From: Silvibacterium bohemicum
GTDB taxonomy: Bacteria; Acidobacteriota; Terriglobia; Terriglobales; Acidobacteriaceae
NCBI RefSeq assembly: GCF_001006305.1
Contig: NZ_LBHJ01000002.1
Location: forward strand, 62,001 to 126,000
DNA length: 64,000 bases
Direction: 5' to 3'
The notes beneath the pieces are model-generated. The model was not told where the DNA came from, made no database searches, and saw only the letters and a program-made list of their open reading frames with translations. The position numbers were made by a program, and so were the translations under genes. Below are positions 45,471 through 55,224 of the stretch, one piece after another (the first letter of the stretch is position 1; the number at the start of each line of letters is the position of its first letter).

Positions 45471-47660
45471 TTGGCTAGTCTGCAAGATTTTCAGCCCTTT
45501 GTTCCCGCCGCTGAATCCCGGCGTGAGTTCACCGTGCGCGCGGTCCTGCTGGGCTGCCTCTTCGGAGTGCTCTTCGGCGCGGTCACCGTCTATGTAGGTC
45601 TTCGCGCCGGGCTGACGGTGGCGGCGTCGATTCCCATCTCCGTGCTCTCGATCAGCGTGCTGCGGGCGCTGGGGCGCGCCTCGATCCTCGAAAACAATAT
45701 CGTCCAGACCACGGGCAACGCCGGGCAGTCGATCGCCGCGGGTGTCATCTTTACGCTGCCCGCGCTGATCTTCCTGGGCTTCGATCTGGAATACTCGCGC
45801 ATCTTCATTCTGGCGCTGCTGGGCGGATGGCTCGGCGTGCTGTTCATGATTCCGCTGCGGCGGCAGTTGATCGTCGAAGAGCATGAGAACCTCACTTATC
45901 CGGAAGGCACAGCCTGCGCCGATGTGCTGATCGCCGGCGAGCGCGGAGGCTCTTTCGCAAGCAGAGTCTTCTTCGGGCTGGGCATCGGCGCGGTCTACAC
46001 ACTCTTCCAGAATGAAAACCTGCTCGGCGCATGGCCGGGAACGCCGAATTATGAGCCGAAGTGGTTGCCTGGCTCAGCGTTGCGCGCGGAGGCGACTCCG
46101 GAATATCTCGGCGTGGGCTACATCATCGGACCGCGCGTTGCCGGAGTGCTCTTCGCGGGGGGCGTCTTCAGCTGGTTTGTGTTGATGCCGGCAATTCACT
46201 TCTTCGGAGCGCATTTCGCCAGCCCGATCTATCCGGGCACGGTTCCAATTGCGCAGATGACGCCCAGCGATCTGTGGCGAACCTACGTGCGTCCCATGGG
46301 CGCAGGTGCGGTTGCTGCATCCGGTCTTATCACCCTGCTCAAGACACTGCCGACGATCTTCGGCGCGCTGGCTGCGGGCGTAAAGACCATCGGCAAGAAT
46401 GTTTCGACATCGGCAACGAAGCGGACCGAGCACGATCTGCCCATGGGAATTGTGCTGGGCGGCAGCGTGCTGCTGGTGCTGCTGATGTTCCTCTTCCTCA
46501 CCTTCAAGCCGGTGCCCGGCGCGCAGGTGGGATGGCTCGCGAACCTGGCCGCATCATTGCTGGTGGTGGTCTTCGGATTTCTATTTGTAACTGTGTCCTC
46601 GAGAATTGTCGGGCTCATCGGAAGCTCGGCGAATCCGATCTCGGGTATGACCATCGCCACGCTGATGGCGACCGCGGCGATCTTTCTCGTGAAGGGCTGG
46701 ACCGCTCCCGCCTTCGGAGCGCTGGCCATCACCATCGGCGGAGTGGTCTGCATCGCGGCCGCCAATGCCGGCGATACATCGCAGGATTTAAAGACAGGGT
46801 TTCTGGTCGGCGCGACTCCGTGGAAGCAGCAGATCGCGGTGATGGTCGGCGTTGCTGTCTCCGTCTTCTCCATCGGGCTAACGCTGAACGCGATGAACAA
46901 AGGATTGGAGGAGTTCACTCCGATGAAAGCGCCTATCGCCTACGATCTGAGTGCTCCGATCAGCGGCGTACAGGTGCAGCAGCAGCATTTCACGCGGCAG
47001 CGCTTCATGCTCACCCATCCTGATAGGTCCACGACCTTTGTGGACGGCGGTAAGTATGTGCTGCTCAATGCGCTCGGCTCTTCCACTCTCGCCGACGGAA
47101 AATATCTCTACAACCCGTCCACGGGCAAGATCGAGATTCAATGGTCGCAGGGCATCGGCAGCGAGAAGGCCGCAGCGCCGCAAGGCCGGCTGATGGCCAC
47201 GGTGATCAACGGCATTCTCACGCGCAAACTGCCGTGGGGGCTGGTGCTGCTTGGAGTCTTCCTGGTGATCGCGGTCGAACTGCTCGGCGTGCGATCGCTG
47301 TCCTTCGCCGTGGGCGCGTATCTGTCCATTGGAACCACGCTGGCCATCTTCTGCGGAGGCATCATGCGCTGGATGGTCGACCGTGCAGTCGCCAAAGCCG
47401 GTGGCGATGCGTCGGAGACGGAGAGCGAAGTCTCTCCCGGATCGCTCTATGCCAGTGGACTGATTGCAGCCGGAGGCATCATGGGCCTGCTCGGCGTGGC
47501 GCTGAAGCTTTACGACGCGGCCAGCGGACACGAGGTGCGTCTATGGTTCGCTGCGGGCTCGGCTCCGTATGAGCTGCTTTATCGCCAGCCGCTTTCGGTG
47601 GTGATGTTCGCGCTCCTGGCGTTTTCACTTTATTACTTTGCGCGGAAGCCGCTGAAGTAA
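45471..47660 (+). CDS. OPT-family oligopeptide transporter
   Basis: 729 residues with about 14-16 membrane helices. The family opening is clear: FTVRAVLLGCLFGVLFGAVTVY, then GLRAGLTVAASIPISVLS and NNIVQTTGNAGQSIAAGVIFTLP. The motif HENLTYPEGTACADVL is typical. The start is TTG at 45471, seven bases after GGAGG, so it is well supported. Takes up oligopeptides or metal chelates by proton symport; the nearby secreted peptidases fit peptide uptake. Confidence 0.95.
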   Translation: MASLQDFQPFVPAAESRREFTVRAVLLGCLFGVLFGAVTVYVGLRAGLTVAASIPISVLSISVLRALGRASILENNIVQTTGNAGQSIAAGVIFTLPALIFLGFDLEYSRIFILALLGGWLGVLFMIPLRRQLIVEEHENLTYPEGTACADVLIAGERGGSFASRVFFGLGIGAVYTLFQNENLLGAWPGTPNYEPKWLPGSALRAEATPEYLGVGYIIGPRVAGVLFAGGVFSWFVLMPAIHFFGAHFASPIYPGTVPIAQMTPSDLWRTYVRPMGAGAVAASGLITLLKTLPTIFGALAAGVKTIGKNVSTSATKRTEHDLPMGIVLGGSVLLVLLMFLFLTFKPVPGAQVGWLANLAASLLVVVFGFLFVTVSSRIVGLIGSSANPISGMTIATLMATAAIFLVKGWTAPAFGALAITIGGVVCIAAANAGDTSQDLKTGFLVGATPWKQQIAVMVGVAVSVFSIGLTLNAMNKGLEEFTPMKAPIAYDLSAPISGVQVQQQHFTRQRFMLTHPDRSTTFVDGGKYVLLNALGSSTLADGKYLYNPSTGKIEIQWSQGIGSEKAAAPQGRLMATVINGILTRKLPWGLVLLGVFLVIAVELLGVRSLSFAVGAYLSIGTTLAIFCGGIMRWMVDRAVAKAGGDASETESEVSPGSLYASGLIAAGGIMGLLGVALKLYDAASGHEVRLWFAAGSAPYELLYRQPLSVVMFALLAFSLYYFARKPLK

Positions 47661-47696
47661 GGATCGAAGAGCCGTGGGCTTCGCAGAACCGTAGGT

Positions 47697-48008
47697 TCAG
47701 CCAAATATTTCGGAAATATCGAGAGCCGAGTGTAAAACCCGCACAACATCGATGTGCGCAGCTTCGAGACGATAGAAGATCAGCCAGCGCTCAAAATCTT
47801 TCACAGGCCAGCGCCGGAAATCGTGAAGTTCTGCGCGCTGGAAGTGACAGGGTGCGCCCATGCGCGGCATTTTCTCGAGCGCATGCATGCTCGCCATCAC
47901 CGCATCCAGGAATCTCTCGGCCAGATCGCCCCCGCCCTGCGTCTCCAGATACTCAATCGTCTCTGAAATATCCTGCCACGCAGAAGGACGGAATCGCGCC
48001 GGATGCAT
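47697..48008 (-). CDS. parE: ParE/RelE-family toxin
   Basis: 103 residues from the ATG at 48008. Fold motifs: FRPSAWQDISETIEYLE, AERFLDAVMASMHAL, RRWPVKDFERWLIFYR and VVRVLHSALDI. ParE toxins inhibit gyrase, while RelE relatives cut mRNA; the sequence alone does not decide. The antitoxin gene ends five bases upstream. Confidence 0.88.
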   Translation of the reverse strand: MHPARFRPSAWQDISETIEYLETQGGGDLAERFLDAVMASMHALEKMPRMGAPCHFQRAELHDFRRWPVKDFERWLIFYRLEAAHIDVVRVLHSALDISEIFG

Positions 48009-48013
48009 GATAG

Positions 48014-48268
48014 CTAGACGGCCTTCTTTGCGCGCGTACGAAGCCTCCGGCGCAAACCGTCCCACATGTCAGGATTAAGCTCCACAGGCTCGCCGGAATG
48101 CAGTCCTTCCAGCAGCTTCAGCTCGATTTTTTCCCTCTCGTGATTCTTCTGTTCCGCACGAACCAGCTCGCGCACATATTCCGAAGCACTCGAATACTTG
48201 CCCGAACTCACCTGCTCTTCCACGAAATTTTTGAGTACGTCGGGCAGAGAAATGTTCATGGTTGGCAT
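48014..48268 (-). CDS. parD: ParD-like antitoxin
   Basis: 84 residues from the ATG at 48268, six bases after GGAG. The N-terminal ribbon-helix-helix domain is MPTMNISLPDVLKNFVEEQV, then YSSASEYVRELVRAEQ, the signature of ParD/CopG antitoxins. Charged C-terminal tail. An inverted repeat lies 27 bases upstream. Confidence 0.88.
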   Translation of the reverse strand: MPTMNISLPDVLKNFVEEQVSSGKYSSASEYVRELVRAEQKNHEREKIELKLLEGLHSGEPVELNPDMWDGLRRRLRTRAKKAV

Positions 48269-48294
48269 AGCAGTCTCCGTTGAACTTCCAAAGA

Positions 48295-48325
48295 TGATGG
48301 CATAAATTGCCAAATTTTGCCATCA
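48295..48325. promoter_or_regulatory. Predicted parDE operator
   Basis: TGATGGCA (48295-48302) and its exact inverse TGCCATCA (48318-48325), spacer 15 nt, with an inner partial TTGCC/GGCAA symmetry. It lies 27 bases before the parD start and overlaps the stop codon of the upstream symporter gene. Autoregulation is inferred from the module type. Confidence 0.6.
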
Positions 48326-49756
48326 GTTGCCGAACTGCGCCAGCTGCTCCGGTCTCGGCGGTTTGGTGAGCAGGCTCACTCCGATCAGGCACAATAGCGC
48401 CGCCAGCAGCGCCGGCAGGATCGCGTCGCGTTCGGCAATCATAGCCGGCAAATGTTGATGGACGAACGCGCTGTCCCAGAAGACGGTGACGAACGTCCCG
48501 GCGGCGATGGCGCTGACCGCTCCTGCGGCGTTGGCTCTGCGCCAGTAGAAAGCGGCGAGGATGACCGGGGTGAGCGCGGCGGAGTAGATGGTGTAAGCAT
48601 ACAGAGCCTTCTGCAGCACCGATTCGGTGCCCAGCGCCTGATAGAGCGCCCAGATGCCGAGCAGCACGACCATCAAGCGCGAAACGATCAGGATGCGTTT
48701 GTTCGACGCGTTGGGTGCGATGTAGCGCACGAAGACGTCTTCGATCAGATTGGTTGCCGGTGAGAAGAGATAGTTGTTCGCGGTGGAGATGACCTTGGCG
48801 AAGATGGCTCCCATGAGCAGTGCGCCGAGCAATGCGGGCATGCCGTGGAGCGCGCTGTAGGCGAGGATTTCGCGCGGATGCTGCGCGACCTCTCCGGTGG
48901 GAAAGAGCGCCGATCCCACCACTGCCAGTGCGACGATGACGCTCTCCAGGACGACCGTTCCGATGATCCATCCGACCACGGCCACGCGTGCATCGCGCTC
49001 GGATTTGGCGGAGAAGAATTTCTGATACATCGACTGATTGCCGAGCATGAGTAGGCACGTAGGCAGAAAGAGCTCCATGGCCTGAACGAAGGAAAAGTCA
49101 CCCAGCACGTGGAAGTGAGACGCAGGCAGCGTATGCGTCACCGCGCTCCATCCGCCGGCGGCGTGGGTTAGCACCGGAAGCGCGATGAGCATGGTGAAGG
49201 TGGCGAGCAGGCCGATGACGACATCCATATACGCCACTGAGGACATGCCCGCGATGGCTGTGAGGAGAATCACGAAAACGGCGAGGATGTATTTGCCCAG
49301 CGTGGCGCTGATGACCGCGGGAAACAGCAGGTGCAGGATGTCTCCCCCGCCGATGAGCTGGTAGCTGGTGATCGCCGTATAGGCGAAGAGCACGGCGATG
49401 ACGCCGAGCACGCGCGCCACCTGGTTATAGCGCGCCTCGAGAAGATCGGGGATGGTGAACTGCGCGAAGCGGCGGGCGCGCGGCGCGATGAAGTAAATCA
49501 GCAGCAGCCCGGCCCATCCTCCTCCGCCCTGCCAGAGCGCGGCGAAGCCATGCCGATAGGCGTTTTCTGCGCCGGCCAGCAGAGATCCCGAGCCTATCCA
49601 CGACGAGAGCAGCGTGAAGACCAGCACGAAGGCGGGAAGCGAGCGCCCGGCGACGAGGAAATCGGCCTTGGTCTTGACGGTGCGCGCGCGCGTGAGTGAA
49701 ACGGCGAGGAGGACAACAACGATCACGCCCAGGACGACTGCGTAGAGTGGTGACAT
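48323..49756 (-). CDS. Sodium:solute symporter (SSS family)
   Basis: 477 residues from the ATG at 49756, which has GGGAG four bases upstream; 31 further codons upstream are open. About 13 helices. Motifs: DFLVAGRSLPAFVLVFTLLSSW near the start, ARRFAQFTIPDLLEARYNQ, AGMSSVAYMDVVIG and STANNYLFSPATNLIEDV. The substrate (sugar, acid, proline or similar) is not evident. Confidence 0.93.
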   Translation of the reverse strand: MSPLYAVVLGVIVVVLLAVSLTRARTVKTKADFLVAGRSLPAFVLVFTLLSSWIGSGSLLAGAENAYRHGFAALWQGGGGWAGLLLIYFIAPRARRFAQFTIPDLLEARYNQVARVLGVIAVLFAYTAITSYQLIGGGDILHLLFPAVISATLGKYILAVFVILLTAIAGMSSVAYMDVVIGLLATFTMLIALPVLTHAAGGWSAVTHTLPASHFHVLGDFSFVQAMELFLPTCLLMLGNQSMYQKFFSAKSERDARVAVVGWIIGTVVLESVIVALAVVGSALFPTGEVAQHPREILAYSALHGMPALLGALLMGAIFAKVISTANNYLFSPATNLIEDVFVRYIAPNASNKRILIVSRLMVVLLGIWALYQALGTESVLQKALYAYTIYSAALTPVILAAFYWRRANAAGAVSAIAAGTFVTVFWDSAFVHQHLPAMIAERDAILPALLAALLCLIGVSLLTKPPRPEQLAQFGN

Positions 49757-49793
49757 TCGACTCCCAAAATCTGCGGATGACAGAAAAGAAAGT

Positions 49794-50099
49794 CTACATG
49801 GAATGACAACAGAGCCGCAGACGCAAGACGAGATGTTCTTCGAGCGCATGTCTTACTTGCTCGGCGCTTCGCCCTCGGATGCGGATTCGTTTGTTCTTCG
49901 ACCGCTCTCCAGTCGTGATGGCTACATCTGCGCGGCTGACATCGAGGATGCCGGCAAGGTAAGCGATCAGGGCTTCATTGGCGCGTCCATCGACGGGAGG
50001 CGAGGCCAGCGCGATCTTGAGGACCATATTCGCTCCCTCGCCCATGGTTCCGGTGATCGCCGTTCTGCCAGCTCGCGGAGCGACACGAACGGCAAACAC
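49794..50099 (-). CDS. DUF167/YggU-family protein
   Basis: 101 residues from a GTG at 50099. Family motifs: VRVAPRAGRTAITG, LASPPVDGRANEALIAYLAG and GERSKNKRIRIRG. The frame is open upstream through residues reading LALAIQDSHDLDGRDGA to the stop of yggS, and YggU proteins normally have about 10-15 residues before this point. The only nearby alternative starts are noncanonical (ATT, or a CTG at 50156 overlapping the yggS stop). Function unknown. Follows yggS on the same strand. Confidence 0.85.
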   Translation of the reverse strand: MFAVRVAPRAGRTAITGTMGEGANMVLKIALASPPVDGRANEALIAYLAGILDVSRADVAITTGERSKNKRIRIRGRSAEQVRHALEEHLVLRLRLCCHSM

Positions 50100-50152
50100 C
50101 GCGCCGTCGCGGCCGTCTAAATCGTGGCTATCCTGAATCGCGAGCGCAAGGC

Positions 50153-50890
50153 TCAGGCGCGAACCTCCCGTTTACCGAAGAGCGCAGTGCCGATGCGGAT
50201 CAGGGTCGAGCCTTCTTCGATGCCGGTCTCGAAGTCGCCGGACATGCCCATAGAAAGCTCAGAGAGATTGAGCCCGGTATGTCTGTGAGCGAGCGCATCG
50301 CGCAGTTCGCGCAATTGCCGGAAGCATTGGCGTGCGGTCTCGAGGTTGTCGTCGAGCGGAGGCACAGTCATCAGTCCGCGGATTTTGAGGTGAGCCCAAT
50401 CGGAAGCGTGATCGAGAAGCTCGCGCAGCTCTTCGCCTTCGGGATCAAGGCCGGTTTTGGATTCTTCCGCGCTGAGTTTGATTTCGAGAAGAGCTGAAAG
50501 CTTGCTGTTCTGACGCATCGCGGCCTCGTTGAGGCGCTCGGCGAGGCGGATCGAGTCGACGGTGTCTACGGCCGAAAATATCTGCGCGGCTTTGGCTGCC
50601 TTATTCGACTGCAGATGGCCGATGAGATGAACCTCGATGCCGGTTTCGCTCGCCGCTGCTCGAATGCCGATACCGGAGGCGGTCAATTCCGTACTCTTGC
50701 GTTCGAACTCCTGCACGCGATTTTCCCCGAAGAGCGTGATTCCGGCTTGCGCCGCTTCGACGATGGCGCTCGCGGGATGGGTCTTCGACACCGCCATGAG
50801 GCGAACTTCACCGCGCGGGCGTCCCGCGCGCTTGCAGGCAGCGTCGATCTGGTCTTCCACGACTGCCAATCGTTCACGAAAGTTGGTCAC
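50153..50890 (-). CDS. YggS-family pyridoxal-phosphate homeostasis protein
   Basis: 245 residues, single-domain PLP-binding TIM barrel. The PLP lysine is in LMAVSKTHPA; FGENRVQEFERK, HLIGHLQSNKA and LSMGMSGDFETGIEEGST are all typical. Affects B6 and amino-acid balance; no catalytic reaction known. GTG start at 50890 without a strong ribosome site. Likely cotranscribed with the DUF167 gene. Confidence 0.95.
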   Translation of the reverse strand: MTNFRERLAVVEDQIDAACKRAGRPRGEVRLMAVSKTHPASAIVEAAQAGITLFGENRVQEFERKSTELTASGIGIRAAASETGIEVHLIGHLQSNKAAKAAQIFSAVDTVDSIRLAERLNEAAMRQNSKLSALLEIKLSAEESKTGLDPEGEELRELLDHASDWAHLKIRGLMTVPPLDDNLETARQCFRQLRELRDALAHRHTGLNLSELSMGMSGDFETGIEEGSTLIRIGTALFGKREVRA

Positions 50891-50947
50891 AACTTCTATC
50901 TTAGAGCGCGCAAATGTTCTTCGAGCGGTGCAATAAGTAGTGGAGGC

Positions 50948-50979
50948 AAAAAAGAACGGGCGAGGAGAATCCCCGCCCG
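50948..50979 (-). terminator. Terminator of the M1 aminopeptidase gene
   Basis: Minus strand: CGGGCG stem (50974-50979 with 50957-50962), 11-nt loop, TTC, then six T (50948-50953). It lies 24 nt past the aminopeptidase stop. Confidence 0.75.
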
Positions 50980-51002
50980 CTGGTGAATGTTTCGTCGCTT
51001 GG

Positions 51003-53600
51003 CTATTGTCCGGCGATCCACTGCTTCAGCTTCGGCCCTTGCGAGGCGCGCAGCTCGATGCAGTCGTTCATCTGGTCCTTCGCGCGCGACAAGGCGCGTT
51101 CTGCGGCGTGGACCTTATGCGTGGAGTAGAAGTCGATGATTTCATCGCGCCTCTCAGCGGAACAGAAACTGCTCGTACCGCTGACCACGGTCGCGCCCGA
51201 CCACTTGGTCACCTGTGCGCTCACCTGGTCCCAGTTCTGCTGAATGAGCTGCCACGCGAGCTCGCGGGTTTGCGGACCGCGCAGCATGGCGACCAACAGA
51301 TATGGGGAGTCCTGGTTCCGCACCTTCCCGGAGATGGTATAGGCAAAGGCCCGCCGCTCGAGCGCTGGGTCCTGGAAAGCCGCGAGCAGGTTCAGCGCCC
51401 TTTCCTGGAGCTCCGGGTTTGGAGAGGTCTCTGCGATCGTCTGAAGCTGGTCGAAGAAGGCAGAGTCGCCGTTGGCTGCGGCGATAGATAGCGCGGGCTG
51501 AGCGAGCGTTGCATCCACGGAGCTCTGGTCTGCAAGATATCTGGCTGAGATGATTTTCGCTTCCGCGATCACATCCGGATCTTTGCCGATGTTGCCAACC
51601 GATCTGAAAAGGGTTGCGCGCAGTTCGCGCTTCTCAGGGGAGTCGGCGGCCGATGGCGCGCCGAGGCGATCCAACGCAGGCTTGAAGTTGGTGCGCACCC
51701 ATGCGGCAAGCGCTTGTCGTTCCTCCTGAGTGTCTGCGATCTGGTTGCTGATGGAGCCCACGCTGGTCAGCGCTGTTTCGACGACCGCGGAGCTATCGTC
51801 GCTCTTTACAGCGGATGCCAGCTGCAGGAACGACGCGACCGATGCTTTGTCCGCGCGCACCTGAGCCCACTGATCTCCAAGCAGGGAGATGCGCTCTTCC
51901 GGAGTGAGACCGTCTTCTACATGCGCCACCAGCTTGGTGTAGACATCTTCGGAATAACTGCTGCGGTAGTAGCCCTTGCCTCTGGCGTTGGCGAAGAGAA
52001 AGGGCGCTTGCGGCGTCTTGATCGAACCCTCGGCGACAGAGAAGACTTCGCAGTCGGCGCCGTTGGCGTCTGCTTTAAAGCACACCGGCACCGCCCATGC
52101 CTGCGCACCCTGCGCCTTCATGCTGGGGCTCAGGTAGAAGCGCTGCTGGCTGGCGGAGACGCTGCCTGGCTGCGGATTCTCGAAGTGCAGAATCGGCTCG
52201 CCAGGCTCAGCGACAAAGCTTTCCATAATCTTGTCGATCGGCTTGTGACTTACTTCGGTCTGCGCGTTCCAGAAGTCCTCAGCGGTGGCATTCCCGTACA
52301 TGTGCGCGCTCAGATAGTTGTGCACACCCTTGCGGAAGGTCTCCTCGCCTTCGTAATTCTCGACCATCAGCAGCATGGCTCCGGCTTTGCCGTAGGTGAT
52401 GCCGTCGAACATCTCGTTGATCTCATCCGGCGTATTGGCTTCGGCGCGAATGGTGCGGGTGGTGTGCTGCGCATCGAGATTCAGCGTGTTGTTGAGGTCA
52501 GTAGCGACATCCTCGGGAATGTTCCACTCCGGATGCCAGGCCGCAACTGGACGATTCTCCATCCACGTTGCGAAGCCTTCATTGAGCCAGAGATTGTTCC
52601 ACCACTGCATGGTGACCATGTCGCCGAACCACTGATGAGCCATTTCATGGGCAACTACTATGCCGACAGTTTTCTTGGCGCCGAGAGATGCGGTCTTTTC
52701 GTCGGTGAGCAGATCAGTCTCGCGATAGGTGATGGCTCCGAAGTTCTCCATCGCACCGGCTTCGAAGTCGGGCAGGGCGATCATGTCGAGCTTGGGCATC
52801 GGATACTTGATCCCGAAGTAGGTGTCGTAATAGTGCAGCACGAATTCAGCCGCGGAGAGAGCGAACTTCGTGTACTGCACCTTGTCCGGCGTAGCGCAGG
52901 CGCGGATAGGCGTGCCATCGCTCGATCCCGAGGTGCACTGGAAGTCGCCGACCAGGAAGGCGACGAGATAGGTCGACATCTTCGGTGTGGTCGCGAAGCG
53001 AATGGCATGCTCACCGATCACCGGCCCCGGCGTATCGGAGACGATGTTGGTATTCGAGATGGCCGTGTCGCCCTTGTCCACGATGAGCGTGACGTCGAAG
53101 GTTGCCTTGAAGGCGGGTTCATCGAAGGAGGGGAAGGCGCGCCGTGCGTCGGTAGCTTCGAATTGCGTGACGGCATAGTTGCGCTTCGCCGTTTTGGAGA
53201 GATAGAAGCCGCGAAGCTGATCGTTGAGGATGCCGGTGTAGGCGATGGTGAGGGTAAGACGTCCGGCAGGCAGCGTGCGATTGAAGTTGAAGGTGGCCTG
53301 CTCCTTGGCCGCGTCTTCCGTTACATCCGCTTTGACTTCTTTGCCGTTCAGCTCTGTCGTCACGCTCTGGAATTTGATCTCTGCTGAGTTGAGCGTGATC
53401 GAGTCGGAAGGCTGATCGAGCAGCACGTCGATCTTTTCGCTGCCAGTGAAGGTCGCGTCCTTCAAATTGGGAGCGAGCGTCAGACGATAGTGCTCGGGAT
53501 GGACCGACTGTGGAAGCCGTTGAGCGTAACTGGAAAGCGACAAGGTGGCCAGAGCGGCGAAGAGAGCGCCCCGAAAGAGAGGGGCGGGAGAAACGGACAT
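51003..53600 (-). CDS. Secreted M1-family aminopeptidase
   Basis: 865 residues with signal peptide (1-26, LFAALATLSLSSYA). M1 signature: GAMEN (about residue 287), zinc site HEMAHQWFGD with His318, Glu319, His322 and the third ligand Glu341 in NEGFA. The transition-state Tyr is likely in GITYGKAGAML. The C-terminal helical domain (about 530-865) is of ERAP1/APN type. Zinc exopeptidase removing N-terminal residues of peptides, periplasmic or extracellular. GAGG lies six bases before the ATG. Confidence 0.96.
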   Translation of the reverse strand: MSVSPAPLFRGALFAALATLSLSSYAQRLPQSVHPEHYRLTLAPNLKDATFTGSEKIDVLLDQPSDSITLNSAEIKFQSVTTELNGKEVKADVTEDAAKEQATFNFNRTLPAGRLTLTIAYTGILNDQLRGFYLSKTAKRNYAVTQFEATDARRAFPSFDEPAFKATFDVTLIVDKGDTAISNTNIVSDTPGPVIGEHAIRFATTPKMSTYLVAFLVGDFQCTSGSSDGTPIRACATPDKVQYTKFALSAAEFVLHYYDTYFGIKYPMPKLDMIALPDFEAGAMENFGAITYRETDLLTDEKTASLGAKKTVGIVVAHEMAHQWFGDMVTMQWWNNLWLNEGFATWMENRPVAAWHPEWNIPEDVATDLNNTLNLDAQHTTRTIRAEANTPDEINEMFDGITYGKAGAMLLMVENYEGEETFRKGVHNYLSAHMYGNATAEDFWNAQTEVSHKPIDKIMESFVAEPGEPILHFENPQPGSVSASQQRFYLSPSMKAQGAQAWAVPVCFKADANGADCEVFSVAEGSIKTPQAPFLFANARGKGYYRSSYSEDVYTKLVAHVEDGLTPEERISLLGDQWAQVRADKASVASFLQLASAVKSDDSSAVVETALTSVGSISNQIADTQEERQALAAWVRTNFKPALDRLGAPSAADSPEKRELRATLFRSVGNIGKDPDVIAEAKIISARYLADQSSVDATLAQPALSIAAANGDSAFFDQLQTIAETSPNPELQERALNLLAAFQDPALERRAFAYTISGKVRNQDSPYLLVAMLRGPQTRELAWQLIQQNWDQVSAQVTKWSGATVVSGTSSFCSAERRDEIIDFYSTHKVHAAERALSRAKDQMNDCIELRASQGPKLKQWIAGQ

Positions 53601-53703
53601 GGAGTGCCTCAGGATTAAGATCGGCGGGACGCCCTCATCGACTTTGGCGTCTCGACACCGTCTTTAACATACCTCAAGCTCAGCTCGTCTGGCCCGGCTG
53701 CAC

Positions 53704-55224
53704 TTACTTCGAGCCGGAGCAGGCACAGGCTGCGAAGCCTTTCGCCGAGTTATGTTCGACGGCGCACACATACAAAGGCCACGCCGACCTCAACATAGCC
53801 GTGGCTTTCAATGTACCTGCCGGACCGCCGCTGGGGCCGCTAACGAAGTAATTATGCACATAGGCCTGGCTGGCCGCGCTCTTCGCTTCGAGATCGGCAT
53901 TGAACTCGTCGATCAGCGCCTGGACCGAAGCCGGTGAGAAATCCGGCTGGTGATACGTGTCTGAGTATGTGTATTCCTTCGACCATGTGGTCGCGATGCC
54001 GGTCTGGTTGGAGGCTGCGAACACTGCATAGTCCCGCACGGTCGCAGTCGCGGGATCGATGCTGGCCACGGTGAAGGCGGGATTGTTTCCATTCACCGGC
54101 GAGATCGAAGGCACGAGCTTGACGGCAATGCTTGGGCCGGACTTCGCTGCGGGATCTTCGGCTTTCAGGAGGCGCATCTCGTCCATGTGGGTATGGCCAA
54201 GCAGGACGAATCGCACCACATCGGCGTAGTCAAGCAGAATGTCTGCCATCTTCTCTGAGGAAAGAAACATCACGGGTGCGTCGCCGCCGCAAACGTTTCT
54301 CATGTGAATGAAGGTCGAATAGAGGTCGACGCCGGGCGGGATGTGCGCCATGACCCAGACCTTTTGATGATTGTTCCGAGCATCGGCAAGCTGCTTTTCA
54401 AGCCATGTGAGTTGGGAGGTAACAGCCGCTTGGTCCGCGCTTCCCGAGCATGAGGCATAGCGGCTGGAGAGAAAGATGTTATTCAGCGCAATGAGCCGCG
54501 TGTTGAGCATCGGCGCCGCCATGGGGACGCTGTAGTATCCGCCGTTCTCGTAGTCGGCTGCGGTCTTTGCCGATTCGGGAGATGTAGGTTGAGCAGCGAG
54601 GATCGCCTTCTCTGTGCCAGCCAGAAAGCCGCCGTGCGCGTCCATGCGATAGTCGCCGCATCCACTGTCATTGTTGCCGAGGGCCACGTAAACCGGCACT
54701 CCGGGGAACGAACTCTGCACGCGGCCCACGAGATAGTTCACCGTCTTCTCGGAAAACAGCTCGTAGTCCGCCTGCGACTTGCCGGGAAAGATCGTCTTAT
54801 ATCGGCAATCAAAGGAGTGGGCGAGCAGATCGCCGCTTACGGTGATGAAACCGGCGTGGGGTTCCTTCTCACGCATGGCCTGCAGGCTCGATTGAAGCAG
54901 CGGATAAGGTGTATCGACGCCTCGCGCCTGGCAGGACTGCTGCAACGCTGCGAAGGCTTTGGCTTGATCGGCGGAAGGGGGCGCGGCAAGGATGCTCTCC
55001 CATTCACCTATTGGAGCAGCGGCTAGCCGCTGAGCTTTGGCTGGATCGTGAAAGGGATCGAAATGAAAATCGCTGAGCAGCAGGGCGGAGACGTCCTTCC
55101 CGGGCTTCTCCTGCTGCGCGGCCCTCTGGGCAGCGGCGCGGTCGTGCGGAGCGATGAGGGCAGCGGGCAGCAGGGCGAGTGCAAAAGCATTACGCAGGAT
55201 TTTCCAATATCGATTCGAGATCAT
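53704..55224 (-). CDS. Secreted metallophosphoesterase, sphingomyelinase-like
   Basis: 506 residues from the ATG at 55224, with AAGGA about eight bases upstream; 15 further codons are open. Signal peptide with LRNAFALALLPAALIAP. Metal-binding motifs in order: SDFHFDP, VSGDLLAHSFDC, LGNNDSGCGDY, VMAHIPPG and LLGHTHMDEM, the pattern of acid sphingomyelinase-like calcineurin-type phosphodiesterases. Several Cys in the mature part suggest disulfides. Substrate unknown: phospholipid or nucleotide diesters are plausible. Confidence 0.9.
   Translation of the reverse strand: MISNRYWKILRNAFALALLPAALIAPHDRAAAQRAAQQEKPGKDVSALLLSDFHFDPFHDPAKAQRLAAAPIGEWESILAAPPSADQAKAFAALQQSCQARGVDTPYPLLQSSLQAMREKEPHAGFITVSGDLLAHSFDCRYKTIFPGKSQADYELFSEKTVNYLVGRVQSSFPGVPVYVALGNNDSGCGDYRMDAHGGFLAGTEKAILAAQPTSPESAKTAADYENGGYYSVPMAAPMLNTRLIALNNIFLSSRYASCSGSADQAAVTSQLTWLEKQLADARNNHQKVWVMAHIPPGVDLYSTFIHMRNVCGGDAPVMFLSSEKMADILLDYADVVRFVLLGHTHMDEMRLLKAEDPAAKSGPSIAVKLVPSISPVNGNNPAFTVASIDPATATVRDYAVFAASNQTGIATTWSKEYTYSDTYHQPDFSPASVQALIDEFNADLEAKSAASQAYVHNYFVSGPSGGPAGTLKATAMLRSAWPLYVCAVEHNSAKGFAACACSGSK

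Noticed and set aside
51714-53387. 557-codon open frame on the plus strand
   Set aside because: Shadow of the M1 aminopeptidase gene; no motif or start signal.
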